This document shows, piece after piece, positions 31,952 to 42,096 of a stretch of 64,000 nucleotides of DNA. The notes below the pieces were generated by a model. The model ran no database searches. It was not told where the DNA came from and worked only from the letters and a program-made list of their open reading frames with translations. Made by a program: the position numbers and the translations under genes. Within the stretch, counting starts at the first letter, position 1, and each line of letters starts with the position of its first letter. Origin of the DNA: Rhodophyticola sp. CCM32 (GTDB taxonomy: Bacteria; Pseudomonadota; Alphaproteobacteria; Rhodobacterales; Rhodobacteraceae). The DNA lies in NCBI RefSeq assembly GCF_004751985.1, contig NZ_CP038492.1:2046001-2110000 (forward strand), read 5' to 3'.

Positions 31952-34144
31952 CTAGTAGAAGCTTTGCGGGTCGATATCGACGGCCAGCCGCAGCCCGCCC
32001 TTCAGTTTAAACCCGCCCACCCATTGGGCAATGGCCGGTTGCAGGGCGACGCCCTTGGGCGCTTTCACCAGCAAGCGCACCCGGTGGCGCCCCCGGATGC
32101 GGGCAATCGGCGCGGGCGCCGGGCCATAGACCGTGCCCCCAAGCGCACGCAGCGGCGCATCATTGCGAGCCAGATGACTGCCCAGATCAAAGGCCGCCGC
32201 CGCATCGGGGCCAGAGATGATGACCCCCGCCATCCGGCCATAGGGCGGCATGCCCGCCTGTTCACGCTCCGCCGCTTCGGCCTGCCAGAACCCTTCCTCG
32301 TCACCGGACAGGATCGCACGGATCACCGGATGTTCCGGCTGGAAGCTCTGCATCAGCGCCACGCCGGGTGTGTCCACCCGCCCGGCCCGGCCCGACACCT
32401 GGCGCATAAGCTGAAACGTCCGCTCAGCCGCGCGCAGGTCAGAGCCCTGCAGACCCAGATCGGCATCAATCACCCCCACCAGCGTCAGCCGGGGGAAATT
32501 ATGGCCTTTGGCGACCAGTTGCGTGCCGATGATGATATCGGTCTCACCCTGGGCAATCTCTTCGATCTGTGCTTTCAGGGCCCGGGCAGACCCGAAAAGA
32601 TCAGAAGACAGCACCGCCAGTTTCGCGTCCGGGAACAGCGCGGCGGCCTCTTCCCCCAAACGTTCCACCCCCGGGCCGATCGCGGCCATTTTGCCTTCAG
32701 CCTCGCAGTTCGGGCAGACCAGCGGCATCGGTTTGGTCGCCCCGCATTGATGGCACATCAGGCGTTTCTGAAACCGGTGTTCGACCATCCGCGCATCGCA
32801 ATTGTCACATCCCACCTGATGGCCACAGGCCCGGCAGATGGTGACCGGCGCATAGCCCCGGCGGTTGAGGAACAAAAGCGATTGTTCGCCTGCTGCCAGA
32901 CGCCGGGCAACCGCCGTCTGCAGGCTGGGGGAAATCCAGGCATTGCCGGGCAAATCCTCGGCCCGCATGTCGATCGCCCGCATTTCCGGCAGCACCGCCG
33001 CGCCGAACCGGGCGGTCAGATCAAACCTTGTGTATTTCCCCGCCTCTGCATTGGCCCAGGATTCCAGCGATGGCGTGGCCGAGGCCAGCACCACCTGCGC
33101 CCCGTTGATCGAGGCACGCAACACCGCCATGTCGCGGGCGTTGTAAAGCACCCCATCCTCTTGCTTGTAAGAGGTATCATGTTCCTCATCGACCACGATC
33201 AGCCCAAGGTCCCGAAACGGCAGGAACAGGGCAGAACGTGCACCCACCACCAGTTGCGCCGCCCCCTGCCCCAGCATCCGCCAGCAGCGGCGGCGTTCGG
33301 TCATGGTCACGCCGGAATGCCATTCTGCCGGTTTCGCGCCGAAACGGTCCTCCACCCGGGTGAGGAATTCCGAGGTCAGCGCAATTTCGGGCAACAGCAC
33401 CAGCGCCTGCTGTCCGGCTTTCAGACAGGCGGCAACAGCCTCCAGATAGACCTCTGTCTTGCCGGACCCGGTGACGCCCTTCAAAAGCGTGGTGCCATAA
33501 CGGCCTGCGCTGACAGCGGCCCGCAACAGGTTTGCGGCTTCGGCCTGATCCGGCGTCAGGGTTTTGCCGGGCCGCGCCGGGTCCAGCGGCAGAAAGGGTG
33601 CATCGCGGGGGGTATCGGCCTCTTCCACGGCACCCTGGGCTGCAAGACCTTTGACAACCGAAGCAGTCACCCCCGCCATGTCAGACAATTCTTTCAGGGT
33701 GAAGGCCAGCCCGCCATAGTCTTCCAGCGTGGCCAGAACCCGCCGCCGCGCATCGGTCATCCGGTCGGGCAGGCCCGCGCCCAGACGATAGACTTTCCGC
33801 ATCGAGGGCGGGTCGGACAGCCCCGGCGCGCGGGTCGCCAGCCGCAGCATCGCGGGCAAGGGGGTCAGCGTATAGGCGCCGGCCTTTTCCAGAAACGCCC
33901 GCAACTCCTCCCGCATCGGCGCCACATCCAGCACCCGGCGGATGGACCGTACCTTGGCCATATCCCAATCGCCACGCCCCTGATCCCAGACCACGCCCAG
34001 CACTTTGCGCGGGCCCAGCGGCACCTCGACAAACGCGCCCAGCCAGCACCCGCCTTCGGGCGCCTTATAGTCCAGCACCCGGTCCAGCGGCTCGGTGGTC
34101 AGAACGCCCACCAGCTCTCCTTCTGCGAAATAGTCTTGGCTCAT
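31952..34144 (-). CDS. priA: Primosomal helicase PriA
   Basis: Replication-restart DNA helicase that reloads the replisome at stalled forks, 730 residues. An N-terminal DNA-binding domain is followed by the helicase with Walker A GVTGSGKT, the DEEH box in [15 protein letters not shown] and motif [11 protein letters not shown]. The zinc-binding cysteines lie in [13 protein letters not shown] and CHQCG/CPNC, and the helicase C-terminal motif in QVSGRAGR. Full length. Its 3' region holds R1 copy 2; the divergent transaldolase starts 76 bases upstream. Confidence 0.96.
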   Translation of the reverse strand: MSQDYFAEGELVGVLTTEPLDRVLDYKAPEGGCWLGAFVEVPLGPRKVLGVVWDQGRGDWDMAKVRSIRRVLDVAPMREELRAFLEKAGAYTLTPLPAMLRLATRAPGLSDPPSMRKVYRLGAGLPDRMTDARRRVLATLEDYGGLAFTLKELSDMAGVTASVVKGLAAQGAVEEADTPRDAPFLPLDPARPGKTLTPDQAEAANLLRAAVSAGRYGTTLLKGVTGSGKTEVYLEAVAACLKAGQQALVLLPEIALTSEFLTRVEDRFGAKPAEWHSGVTMTERRRCWRMLGQGAAQLVVGARSALFLPFRDLGLIVVDEEHDTSYKQEDGVLYNARDMAVLRASINGAQVVLASATPSLESWANAEAGKYTRFDLTARFGAAVLPEMRAIDMRAEDLPGNAWISPSLQTAVARRLAAGEQSLLFLNRRGYAPVTICRACGHQVGCDNCDARMVEHRFQKRLMCHQCGATKPMPLVCPNCEAEGKMAAIGPGVERLGEEAAALFPDAKLAVLSSDLFGSARALKAQIEEIAQGETDIIIGTQLVAKGHNFPRLTLVGVIDADLGLQGSDLRAAERTFQLMRQVSGRAGRVDTPGVALMQSFQPEHPVIRAILSGDEEGFWQAEAAEREQAGMPPYGRMAGVIISGPDAAAAFDLGSHLARNDAPLRALGGTVYGPAPAPIARIRGRHRVRLLVKAPKGVALQPAIAQWVGGFKLKGGLRLAVDIDPQSFY

Positions 34145-34219
34145 GTCTTTCCGCTTGGCGGCCCTTGCGATAAGAGATCGTCAGATGATCACGGCTGCCA
34201 CCTGAAAGGAACCATTGCG

Positions 34220-34873
34220 ATGAAATTCTTTGTCGACACCGCAGATATTGACGCGATTGCCGAGTTGAACGATCTGGGAATGGTCGACGGTGTGACCACG
34301 AACCCCTCGCTGATCCTGAAATCAGGGCGCGACATTCTGGAAGTGACCAGGGAAATCTGTGATCTGGTCGCAGGCCCGGTTTCCGCCGAAGTGGTCGCGC
34401 TGGAGGCCGATGCGATGATCGCCGAAGGTCGCAAGCTGGCGGAGATCGCCGAAAATATCACCGTGAAAGTGCCCCTGACATGGGCCGGGCTGAAAGCCTG
34501 CAAAACGCTGTCGGGTGAAGGCAAAATGGTCAATGTAACCTTGTGTTTCTCGGCCAATCAGGCCCTGCTTGCCGCCAAGGCGGGCGCGACCTTTATCAGC
34601 CCCTTTATCGGGCGGCTGGACGATCTGAACCTCGACGGGATGGACCTGATCGCCGATATCCGCACGATCTATGACAATTACGGGTTTGAGACGCAGATCC
34701 TTGCCGCCTCGATCCGGTCAGCCAACCACATGAAAGACGCCGCCCTGATCGGCGCCGACGTCGCCACGGCGCCGCCCGGTGTCATCAAATCCATGGCCAG
34801 CCATGCGCTGACCGACAAGGGTCTGGCAGGCTTCATGGCGGATTGGGAAAAAACGGGGCAGAAAATCCTGTAA
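34220..34873 (+). CDS. Transaldolase / fructose-6-phosphate aldolase family
   Basis: Small class I aldolase of the short transaldolase family (TalC/Fsa), 217 residues. It starts [13 protein letters not shown]; the Schiff-base lysine lies in ITVKVPLTW (Lys of VKVP), followed by [11 protein letters not shown] and [11 protein letters not shown]. It exchanges dihydroxyacetone units in the non-oxidative pentose phosphate pathway, or acts as a fructose-6-phosphate aldolase. The two activities cannot be separated from sequence alone. ATG 34220 has AAAGGA upstream. Confidence 0.92.
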   Translation: MKFFVDTADIDAIAELNDLGMVDGVTTNPSLILKSGRDILEVTREICDLVAGPVSAEVVALEADAMIAEGRKLAEIAENITVKVPLTWAGLKACKTLSGEGKMVNVTLCFSANQALLAAKAGATFISPFIGRLDDLNLDGMDLIADIRTIYDNYGFETQILAASIRSANHMKDAALIGADVATAPPGVIKSMASHALTDKGLAGFMADWEKTGQKIL

Positions 34874-34922
34874 ATATCGTGTAAGGTTGTCGCCAACCAA
34901 TAAAAACGACTGAGGCGCAAGT

Positions 34923-35642
34923 ATGAATTTGGGCGATACTGTAGATATATTGAGTGATTGGCGCGAACGGGTGTTGAGCGACCCTGAGCTTGTTCTGGAA
35001 GACCGCGACCTGATGCGGGCGTTGATTGCAGCCAATGACCGGCAGATGGGCGGCAATATCGTCGATATGCGCGGGATCGCGATGGAACGGCTGGAAAACC
35101 GGCTGGACCGGCTGGAGGATACCCATCGGTCGGTGATTGCCGCAGCTTATGAAAACCTCTCGGGCACCAACCAGATCCACCGCGCCATTCTGGCCCTGCT
35201 GGATCAGCCCGATTTCGAGGCATTCCTCAAGACGCTTGGCACGGATGTGGCCGGCATCCTGTGCGTTGATCGCATCCGCCTTGTGCTGGAAAGCGCCGAG
35301 GCCACGGAAACCAGCGCGCCCAGTGTGCAGAAGCTTGAGGATTTGCTGAGCATCGTCGCCCCCGGTTTCGTCGATCAGTACCTGACGGGCGGGCGGGATG
35401 TGCCGCAACGTTCCGTCACCCTGCGCCAGGTCGGCGACAGTTCCGATGTGATCTATGGCACCGCTGCGGACTGGATCAAATCCGAAGCCTTGCTGCGGCT
35501 TGATCTGGGGGAGGGCCGTCTGCCCGGTCTTCTGATCATGGGGGCCGAGGATCCGCATCAGTTCCGCCCCAGCCAGGGCACCGATTTGCTGACCTTTTTC
35601 AACGGCACCTTCGAACGGCTGATGCGGAGATATCTGGACTGA
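34923..35642 (+). CDS. DUF484 family protein
   Basis: Cytoplasmic protein of 239 residues with a short coiled-coil start and a GAF-like DUF484 domain. DUF484 genes commonly sit directly before xerC, as here (10-base gap), suggesting a link to chromosome dimer resolution or cell division, but no activity is established. The start MNLGDTVDILSDW lies after a purine-rich CTGAGGCGCAAGT stretch. Confidence 0.9.
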   Translation: MNLGDTVDILSDWRERVLSDPELVLEDRDLMRALIAANDRQMGGNIVDMRGIAMERLENRLDRLEDTHRSVIAAAYENLSGTNQIHRAILALLDQPDFEAFLKTLGTDVAGILCVDRIRLVLESAEATETSAPSVQKLEDLLSIVAPGFVDQYLTGGRDVPQRSVTLRQVGDSSDVIYGTAADWIKSEALLRLDLGEGRLPGLLIMGAEDPHQFRPSQGTDLLTFFNGTFERLMRRYLD

Positions 35643-35652
35643 GGACGGGCAG

Positions 35653-36576
35653 ATGACCCTTTCGATCAGCCCTGCCGCCCGGGACCTTCTGCAAAACTGG
35701 CTGGCCCATGCCGCAGCCCTTGATGGCGCGGCAGAGGCCACGGTTGACGCCTATGGGCGCGATCTGACCGGGTTTCTGGCGTTTCAGACCCAGCATCACG
35801 GGGGTGCTTTGGGGCTGGCCCCGCTGCAAGCGCTTGGGATTCGCGATATGCGCGCCTGGATGGCCCATGAACGCGGGCGCGGCGTGGGGGCAAGATCTCT
35901 CGCCCGGCAATTATCCGCTGTAAAAAGCTTTTATCGCTGGTGGGCCGAGCGGGACGGGTTTGAAGCCACCGCCATATTCGCCGCCCGCGCACCGAAATTC
36001 CAGCGCCCCCTGCCCCGCCCACTGGCCGAAACCGCCGCGCGGGACATGATGGAGACCATGGGCATGCAGGATGGCCGCGACTGGGTCAGCGCCCGCGATC
36101 TGGCGGTCATCACCCTGCTTTATGGCTGCGGGTTGCGCATTTCCGAAGCGCTTGGCCTGACCGGCGCGACCCTGCCACTTGGCGAGGTTCTGCGCGTGTT
36201 TGGCAAGGGCAGCAAGGAACGCGAGGTGCCGGTTCTGCCCGCCGCGCGACAGGCGGTTGCCACCTATGCAAGGCTCTGCCCGCATCGGCTGGACCCGGGC
36301 AGCCCGCTGTTTCGCGGCATCCGGGGCGGCGCGTTGAACCCGCGTCAGGTCCAGAAGACGATGGCGCAGACACGGATGCAGCTTGGCCTGCCCGCAACCG
36401 CCACACCACACGCAATGCGGCACAGCTTTGCCACCCATCTTCTGGATGCAGGCGGCGATCTGAGAGCCATTCAGGAACTGCTTGGCCATGCCTCCCTGAC
36501 AACCACGCAAGCCTATACAGCGGTGGATACCGCCCGCCTGATGGAGGTCTATCGCAACGCCCATCCCAAAGCCTGA
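35653..36576 (+). CDS. xerC: Tyrosine recombinase XerC
   Basis: Site-specific recombinase that with XerD resolves chromosome dimers at dif, 307 residues. The N-terminal SAM-like core-binding domain (residues about 10-95) is followed by the catalytic domain. Catalytic residues: Arg in YGCGLRISEAL, Lys in GKGSKER, the H-x-x-R in HAMRHSFATH, His in LGHASLTTTQ, and nucleophile Tyr in QAYTAVD. Context behind DUF484 supports XerC rather than a phage integrase. No dif site was found in the window. Confidence 0.94.
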   Translation: MTLSISPAARDLLQNWLAHAAALDGAAEATVDAYGRDLTGFLAFQTQHHGGALGLAPLQALGIRDMRAWMAHERGRGVGARSLARQLSAVKSFYRWWAERDGFEATAIFAARAPKFQRPLPRPLAETAARDMMETMGMQDGRDWVSARDLAVITLLYGCGLRISEALGLTGATLPLGEVLRVFGKGSKEREVPVLPAARQAVATYARLCPHRLDPGSPLFRGIRGGALNPRQVQKTMAQTRMQLGLPATATPHAMRHSFATHLLDAGGDLRAIQELLGHASLTTTQAYTAVDTARLMEVYRNAHPKA

Positions 36577-36636
36577 GGCCCTTATCGCACTTATTTGACC
36601 ATTGAAGCGGCGCCCCGCTTGCGTCATGACATTTTC

Positions 36637-37335
36637 ATGAATGCCCGGTTTTCCGCCTTTCTGGTCCATGGGGTCACTGCCATCGGCGCGGCTTTGGCCA
36701 TGCTGGCGCTGTTGGAGGCGATGCAGCAGCGATGGGATATCATGGCGCTGTGGCTGGCCGTGGCCTTTGTTGTGGATGGCATCGACGGGCCGCTTGCCCG
36801 GCATTTTCAGGTCAAGACACATGCGCCGGAGATCAATGGCGAACTTCTGGATCTGATCATCGACTTTCTGACCTATGTGGTGATCCCCGCCTATGCACTT
36901 TATGCCTCGGGGCTGTTGCCCGGCTGGACCGGATGGCTGGCGGTGCTTCTGATCCCCTTTGCCAGCGCGCTCTATTTCTCGGATACACGGATGAAAACCG
37001 CAGATGACAGTTTTTCGGGTTTTCCGGGCTGCTGGAACATGCTGGTGCTGGCGCTGCTGGTGATGACCCCGGGGGTCTGGGTGACACTGGCGCTGGTGCT
37101 GATACTCAGCGTGGCCATGTTCCTGCCGCTGAAATTCGTCCATCCGGTGCGCACAAGACGCTGGCAGATGGTCACCCTGCCGGTTGCGCTGATCTGGACC
37201 TTCGGCATTGGCTGGGCCGCCTGGACCAATTTCGCCCCGAACCCTGTTCTGACACTGGTGGTTGCAGGCGCTTCGATCTATCTGGCGCTGGCAGGGATCG
37301 CGCAGCAGATGCTGACCGAACGAAACCCGACCTGA
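36637..37335 (+). CDS. pcs: Phosphatidylcholine synthase
   Basis: Inner-membrane CDP-alcohol phosphotransferase that condenses CDP-diacylglycerol with choline to phosphatidylcholine, 232 residues and about seven hydrophobic segments. The motif DG-PL-AR...G...D...D is present (DGIDGPLARHFQ, then NGELLDLIID). Pcs is a marker of host-associated and marine alphaproteobacteria. ATG 36637 is chosen to match the family N-terminus; a TTG at 36595 would add 14 residues. No strong Shine-Dalgarno is visible for either. Confidence 0.88.
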   Translation: MNARFSAFLVHGVTAIGAALAMLALLEAMQQRWDIMALWLAVAFVVDGIDGPLARHFQVKTHAPEINGELLDLIIDFLTYVVIPAYALYASGLLPGWTGWLAVLLIPFASALYFSDTRMKTADDSFSGFPGCWNMLVLALLVMTPGVWVTLALVLILSVAMFLPLKFVHPVRTRRWQMVTLPVALIWTFGIGWAAWTNFAPNPVLTLVVAGASIYLALAGIAQQMLTERNPT

Positions 37336-37365
37336 TCCATGAGGTGAGGATCTCAGGCGAGGGTC

Positions 37366-38166
37366 TCAGGCAGCAGGCCGCTCGCGAATCAGTTTGGCAA
37401 AACTGTCAAACATCGCCGCGTTTGCCGCAATCAACTGCCCGCCGTCCAGCAGATTCTGATCCTCGCGCAGGGGCTCCACCAGCCCCCCCGCTTCGCGCAC
37501 GATCAGAATACCGGCGGCAATATCCCAGGCATTCAGCCCCCGTTCCCAATAACCCTCATACCGGCCCGCAGCCACATAGGCGAGATCAAGCGACGCCGCG
37601 CCCCAGCGCCGGACACCGGCACATTGCGGCATCAGACGCCCCAGATCCTGCAGGGTGGCGGGCAGGTATTTCCGGCCACCAAAGGGCACGCCCGTGGCAA
37701 AGACGCTTTCGATCATCTTGGCACGGCCCGAAACCCGCAGCCGGTGATTGTCGTTCAGCCAGGCGCCCTGACCCTTTTCGGCATAGAACATCTCGTCCTT
37801 GGCGGGGTCAAAGACCACGCCAGCGACAATGTCACCCTTGTATTCCAGGGCGATGGAAACCGCCCAATGGGGCATGCCGTGCAGGTAATTCGTGGTCCCG
37901 TCCAGCGGGTCAACGATCCAGCGCCGTGTCGGGTCGATGCCCGCGACCTCGGCGCTTTCCTCGCCCAGAAACCCGTAATTGGGCCGTGCGCCCATCAGTT
38001 CTTCGCGCAGGATATGTTCTGCGGCCATATCGGCCTTGGACACAAAATCGCCCGGGCCCTTGGCACTGACCTGCAGATTTTCCACCTCGCGGAAATCCTT
38101 GACCAGGGATCGCCCCGCCAACCGGGCGGCCTTGATCATGACATTGAGATTTGCGCTGCCCTGCAT
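37366..38166 (-). CDS. suhB: Inositol monophosphatase family protein
   Basis: Mg2+-dependent phosphatase of the SuhB/IMPase family, 266 residues, the usual length. Metal-site motifs: GEESAE (residues about 67-72), WIVDPLDGTTNYLHG, and the C-terminal GLNAWDIAAGILIVREAGG. Likely hydrolyses inositol phosphate or a related sugar phosphate; SuhB homologues also modulate rRNA transcription. The start ATG 38166 gives the standard N-terminus. Convergent with pcs. Confidence 0.9.
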   Translation of the reverse strand: MQGSANLNVMIKAARLAGRSLVKDFREVENLQVSAKGPGDFVSKADMAAEHILREELMGARPNYGFLGEESAEVAGIDPTRRWIVDPLDGTTNYLHGMPHWAVSIALEYKGDIVAGVVFDPAKDEMFYAEKGQGAWLNDNHRLRVSGRAKMIESVFATGVPFGGRKYLPATLQDLGRLMPQCAGVRRWGAASLDLAYVAAGRYEGYWERGLNAWDIAAGILIVREAGGLVEPLREDQNLLDGGQLIAANAAMFDSFAKLIRERPAA

Positions 38167-38320
38167 GGCCCGGCCCCTTTGAAGATAAGCCCGCGCTATA
38201 GACCCGTCGGCGCGTGCTGCCAAGGCGCAATCGGGCGCCCCGGCCCTCAACACGGCACAGGCAAGCCGCCACGCAGGCACCGGTCACACACCACCTCGTG
38301 CAACCGGGTCTTACCCCTGC

Positions 38321-39226
38321 CTAGCTGCGTTGCAGTTTAAGCGGCTCGGTCCGCGCAAGCTTCAGAACATGGGACATGAAGGGTTTGCTGGTATCATCGC
38401 CCCGCGTTGCCCCGTAAAGCCGCCGGGTCAGGCCGGTCTCGGTCAGCGGCCGGGTGACATAGCTGCTGTTGTTGCGCAATTCGCGCACCACCCAATCGGG
38501 CAGGACCGATACCCCCCGGTTCGAGGCCACCAGAAGCAGGATGACCGCCGACAATTCCACCTGCCGGATGCCTTTCGGTTCAATCCCAGCCGGGATCAGC
38601 ATCTGGCTGAACACATCCAGCCGCGGCCGCTCCACCGGGTAGGTGATCAGCAATTCGTCGCGAAAATCCTCTGCCTCGATAAAGGGTTTCGCGGCCAGCG
38701 GATGCTGGGCCGAGGCAACGAAAACCGGCTCGTAATCGAACAGCGGGGTGAAATCTATGCCCGGCAGGTCCTCGGGGTCGGAGGAGATTACCAGATCAAC
38801 CTCTTCGCGCAACAGCGCGGGCAGCGCCTCGAACTGAAGCCCGGGGCGAATATCCACATCCACATCCGGCCAGGCGGTGCGGAACCCCTCCAATACCGGC
38901 AAAAGCCAATCGAAACAGGCATGGCATTCAATCGCGATATGGAGCCGCCCCGATTTACCCGCGCGCAGACCGTCAAACTCGTCCTCCAGCGCCGCGATCC
39001 GGGGCAATATCTCCTCGGCCAGGCGCAGCAGCTTCATCCCCGCTGGCGACAGGCGCATCGGCTTTGACCGGCGCACGAACAATTCCACCCCCGCCTGCGC
39101 CTCCAGACCCTTGATCTGATGGCTCAGCGCACTTTGGGTGATGTGCAGCGTATCGGCGGCCTTGGCCAGCCCACCCTCCTGATGGATCGCACGGATCGTG
39201 CGCAGGTGGCGAAACTCCAGATGCAT
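38321..39226 (-). CDS. metR: LysR-family regulator MetR
   Basis: LysR-type regulator, 301 residues. HTH at residues 1-60 (LAKAADTLHITQSALSHQIK); the effector domain contains HIAIECHACFDWLLPVL, typical of MetR, which senses homocysteine. It is divergent from metF, a classic MetR target in methionine and one-carbon metabolism. The intergenic palindrome CTCAT-N7-ATGAG is a likely binding site. Assignment rests on sequence type plus neighbour. Confidence 0.88.
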   Translation of the reverse strand: MHLEFRHLRTIRAIHQEGGLAKAADTLHITQSALSHQIKGLEAQAGVELFVRRSKPMRLSPAGMKLLRLAEEILPRIAALEDEFDGLRAGKSGRLHIAIECHACFDWLLPVLEGFRTAWPDVDVDIRPGLQFEALPALLREEVDLVISSDPEDLPGIDFTPLFDYEPVFVASAQHPLAAKPFIEAEDFRDELLITYPVERPRLDVFSQMLIPAGIEPKGIRQVELSAVILLLVASNRGVSVLPDWVVRELRNNSSYVTRPLTETGLTRRLYGATRGDDTSKPFMSHVLKLARTEPLKLQRS

Positions 39227-39232
39227 ATATGC

Positions 39233-39249
39233 CTCATATAGATGATGAG
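39233..39249. promoter_or_regulatory. Putative MetR operator in metR-metF gap
   Basis: CTCAT-atagatg-ATGAG in the 93-base divergent gap, seven bases upstream of the metR start, with a further ATGAG half-site (39254-39258). A LysR-type palindrome suited to autoregulation of metR and activation of metF. The E. coli MetR consensus is TGAA-N5-TTCA, which differs. Confidence 0.45.
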
Positions 39250-39319
39250 TTTTATGAGTTTGTCTTCACATTCCCTCTATGCGACATCACTTACCGACAT
39301 TTCAAGGATCACAATCGCC

Positions 39320-40186
39320 ATGACCGTCCCGTCCGTTTCCTTCGAGTTCTTCCCTCCGCAATCGCTGGAGGCCTCGTTTCGGCTGTGGGACACGCTTGGG
39401 GTCCTGGCCCCGTTGGCGCCCGAATTCGTCTCGGTCACCTATGGTGCGGGCGGCACCACGCGGAAACTGACCCATGAGGCGGTGAAGGCGATTGATACGA
39501 ATTTCGGCGTACCCGTGGCCGCGCATCTGACCTGCGTGGACGCAACACGCGCCGAAACACTCGCGATTGCCGACAGCTATGCGGAAGCCGGGGTGACGCA
39601 AATCGTCGCCCTGCGCGGCGACCCGCCGAAAGGCACGGGCGGCTTCACCCCCCATAAGGACGGGTTTGCAAGCTCCGTCGATCTGATCGAGGCGCTGGCC
39701 AGAACCGGCAAATTCACCCTGCGCGTCGGCGCCTACCCTGATCCGCACCCCGATGCGCCCGACATGGCGGCCTGTGTCGCGTTTCTGAAACGCAAGATCG
39801 ACGCAGGCGCAAGTTCCGCCATCACACAGTTTTTCTTCGAGGCGGAAACCTTCTTCCGCTTCCGCGATGCCTGCGCCGCGGCGGGCATCACCGCGCCGAT
39901 CATTCCCGGCATCCTGCCAATCCATAACTGGGCCCGGATCCGCCGCTTTGCCAGCAGTTGCGGGGCGGTGATCCCGGCCTGGCTGGACGAGGCGTTCACC
40001 GCCGCAAAACGCGACGGGCGGGAGGCTTTGCTGTCCACCGCCTTGTGTTCCGAACTGTGCACCGACCTGATCGAGGGCGGCGTCAGCGATCTGCATTTCT
40101 ACACGCTGAACGCACCGGAACTGACCCGCGATGTCTGTGCGGCCCTTGGCGTGACCCCGAAACAGGCCCTGGCCGAGGTGGCGTAG
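39320..40186 (+). CDS. metF: 5,10-methylenetetrahydrofolate reductase
   Basis: FAD-dependent TIM-barrel enzyme reducing methylene-THF to methyl-THF for methionine synthesis, 288 residues. Hallmarks: SFEFFPPQ at the N-terminus, FVSVTYGAGGTT, the folate/FAD-site QIVALRGDPPKG, and ITQFFFEAE. AAGGA precedes ATG 39320; longer in-frame starts lie in the regulatory region. Divergent from metR, its probable activator. Confidence 0.95.
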   Translation: MTVPSVSFEFFPPQSLEASFRLWDTLGVLAPLAPEFVSVTYGAGGTTRKLTHEAVKAIDTNFGVPVAAHLTCVDATRAETLAIADSYAEAGVTQIVALRGDPPKGTGGFTPHKDGFASSVDLIEALARTGKFTLRVGAYPDPHPDAPDMAACVAFLKRKIDAGASSAITQFFFEAETFFRFRDACAAAGITAPIIPGILPIHNWARIRRFASSCGAVIPAWLDEAFTAAKRDGREALLSTALCSELCTDLIEGGVSDLHFYTLNAPELTRDVCAALGVTPKQALAEVA

Positions 40187-40326
40187 CCCCGGCATCACCG
40201 GACTTCTCAAGAATTCGGCCCCGCGCGGTCCGGATCAACATATTTACGCCACGTCACATCAAGCATCATCTTGCGCCGCGCCCTCACCCCGGCTTGGGTA
40301 CAGTGATCAACACAGCGGAGGGCGTC

Positions 40327-40824
40327 ATGGGCACTGGACCCCATACAAAATCTGTCGACGAGGCTGTCGACACCAAACAGCTTCTCTCCATGTCCGGGCT
40401 GGCCTTCATGAAAGCCATGCGCGACGGCGCCCTGCCCGTCCCCCCCATTTCCAAAGGGTTGCGGTATCATCTGGATATCGTCGAAGACGGCCGCGTGGTC
40501 TTTCGCGGCGCCCCCTCCTTCGATCATACAAACCCGATGGGAACCGTTCATGGCGGTTGGTACGGCACCGTGCTTGACAGTTGCATGGCCTGCGCCGTGA
40601 TGACCAAACTGCCCAAAGGCTCGGTTTATACGACCCTGGAATACAAGATAAATATCATCCGCCCGATCCCCGTGGGCATGGAGGTTCTGGCCGAAGGCAT
40701 CACCAGCCATGCGGGCCGCTCCACCGGGGTGGCGGAGGGCACGATCAAAGATGCCCAGGATGGAAAGCTCTATGCCACCGGCTCCACCACCTGCCTCATC
40801 ATGAAGATCACTGATGGAACATAA
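40327..40824 (+). CDS. PaaI-family hotdog thioesterase
   Basis: Acyl-CoA thioesterase of the hotdog fold, 165 residues. The core helix motif NPMGTVHGGWYGTVLDSCMA and the sheet region YTTLEYKINIIRPIPVG match the 4HBT/PaaI family. It hydrolyses acyl-CoA, probably aryl or short-chain; substrate unknown. GGAGGG lies just before ATG 40327. No operon partner with related function next to it. Confidence 0.9.
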   Translation: MGTGPHTKSVDEAVDTKQLLSMSGLAFMKAMRDGALPVPPISKGLRYHLDIVEDGRVVFRGAPSFDHTNPMGTVHGGWYGTVLDSCMACAVMTKLPKGSVYTTLEYKINIIRPIPVGMEVLAEGITSHAGRSTGVAEGTIKDAQDGKLYATGSTTCLIMKITDGT

Positions 40825-40899
40825 CCTGCCTTGAATTGACTTGATGCAGGCTTTCGGGCAAGCCCGGGTCTTCCTGCAATCCCTCATTCGGAGATGGTC

Positions 40900-42096
40900 A
40901 TGATATCGCCGGTTCTTCCCAGCTATTCCCGCGCACCGCTTTCCTTCGTCAAAGGCGAAGGGGCCTGGCTGGTGGAGGCAGATGGCCGACGGTTTCTGGA
41001 TTTCGCCAGTGGCGTTGCGGTGATGGCCCTGGGCCATAGGCATCCGGCTTTGGTCAATGCCCTGAAATCGCAGGCAGACCAGCTTTGGCACACCTCCAAT
41101 CTCTATACGGTGCCGCAACAGCAGGAACTGGCGGAAAAGCTGGTGGAACATACATTCGCCGACACCATGTTCTTCTGTAATTCCGGCACCGAGGCCGGTG
41201 AACTGGCCGTGAAGATGGCCCGCAAATACCGGTCTGAAACCGGTCAGCCTGACCGGAGCACGATCATCGCCTTCGAAGGCGCGTTTCACGGCCGGTCCAC
41301 CGGCATGATTTCCGCCGCAGGGGCCGAGAAACTGACCAAAGGTTTCGGCCCGCTGCTGCCCGGGTTCATCCACCTGCCCTTTGGCGACACCCAGGCGCTG
41401 CGCATGGCCGCCGCGCGGCCCGATGTGGGCGCGATCATAATCGAACCGATTCAGGGCGAAAGCGGCATCCGCCCGGTGCCCGATCAGGATCTGAAAGAGC
41501 TGCGGGAGATCTGCGATAGCCACGGCCTGCTGCTGATCCTTGATGAAATCCAGTGCGGCATGGGCCGGACAGGCAAGCTTTTTGCCCATGAATGGGCCGG
41601 CATCACACCGGATATCATGATGATCGCCAAAGGCATCGGGGGCGGCTTTCCGATCGCAGCACTGCTGGCAACCGAAGCGGCGGCGGTCGGCATGACGCCC
41701 GGCACCCATGGCTCCACCTATGGCGGCAACCCGCTTGGCTGCGCCGTGGCCAGCGCGGTGATGGATGTGATCACCGGTGAGGGCTTTCTGGAAGATGTGA
41801 ACCGTCGCGCCGGGCTGTTCCGCCAGCGGGCCGAAGGGCTGGTAGCCTCCCATCCCGAGGTGTTCGAGACGGTGCGCGGGGCCGGTTTCATGCTGGGTCT
41901 GGTCTGCAAGACACCCAATCTCGATGTGATCAACGCCGCTTATGCGCAGGACATGCTGACCGTCCCGGCAGGCAATAATGTGGTGCGCCTGCTGCCGCCC
42001 CTGACCCTGACAGAGGCAGAGATTGCCGAAGGGATCGACCGGCTTGACCGGGCCGCAACCGCGCTGGAGGCGCAGATGCATGATGCCGCAGAATAA
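40900..42096 (+). CDS. argD: Acetylornithine aminotransferase
   Basis: PLP-dependent class III aminotransferase of arginine biosynthesis (N-acetylornithine to N-acetylglutamate semialdehyde; may also serve succinyldiaminopimelate), 398 residues. Motifs: FCNSGTEAGELAVKMAR, FHGRSTG, LILDEIQCGMGRTG with the PLP-binding Asp, and the PLP-lysine in AKGIGGGFPI. GGAG is 6 bases before ATG 40900; ATG 40894 is too close to it. argF follows after a GNAT gene. Confidence 0.95.
   Translation: MISPVLPSYSRAPLSFVKGEGAWLVEADGRRFLDFASGVAVMALGHRHPALVNALKSQADQLWHTSNLYTVPQQQELAEKLVEHTFADTMFFCNSGTEAGELAVKMARKYRSETGQPDRSTIIAFEGAFHGRSTGMISAAGAEKLTKGFGPLLPGFIHLPFGDTQALRMAAARPDVGAIIIEPIQGESGIRPVPDQDLKELREICDSHGLLLILDEIQCGMGRTGKLFAHEWAGITPDIMMIAKGIGGGFPIAALLATEAAAVGMTPGTHGSTYGGNPLGCAVASAVMDVITGEGFLEDVNRRAGLFRQRAEGLVASHPEVFETVRGAGFMLGLVCKTPNLDVINAAYAQDMLTVPAGNNVVRLLPPLTLTEAEIAEGIDRLDRAATALEAQMHDAAE

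Noticed and set aside
31919..34219. Long upstream extension of the transaldolase frame
   Set aside because: Runs antisense to priA; the true start at 34220 has a ribosome site and the family N-terminus.
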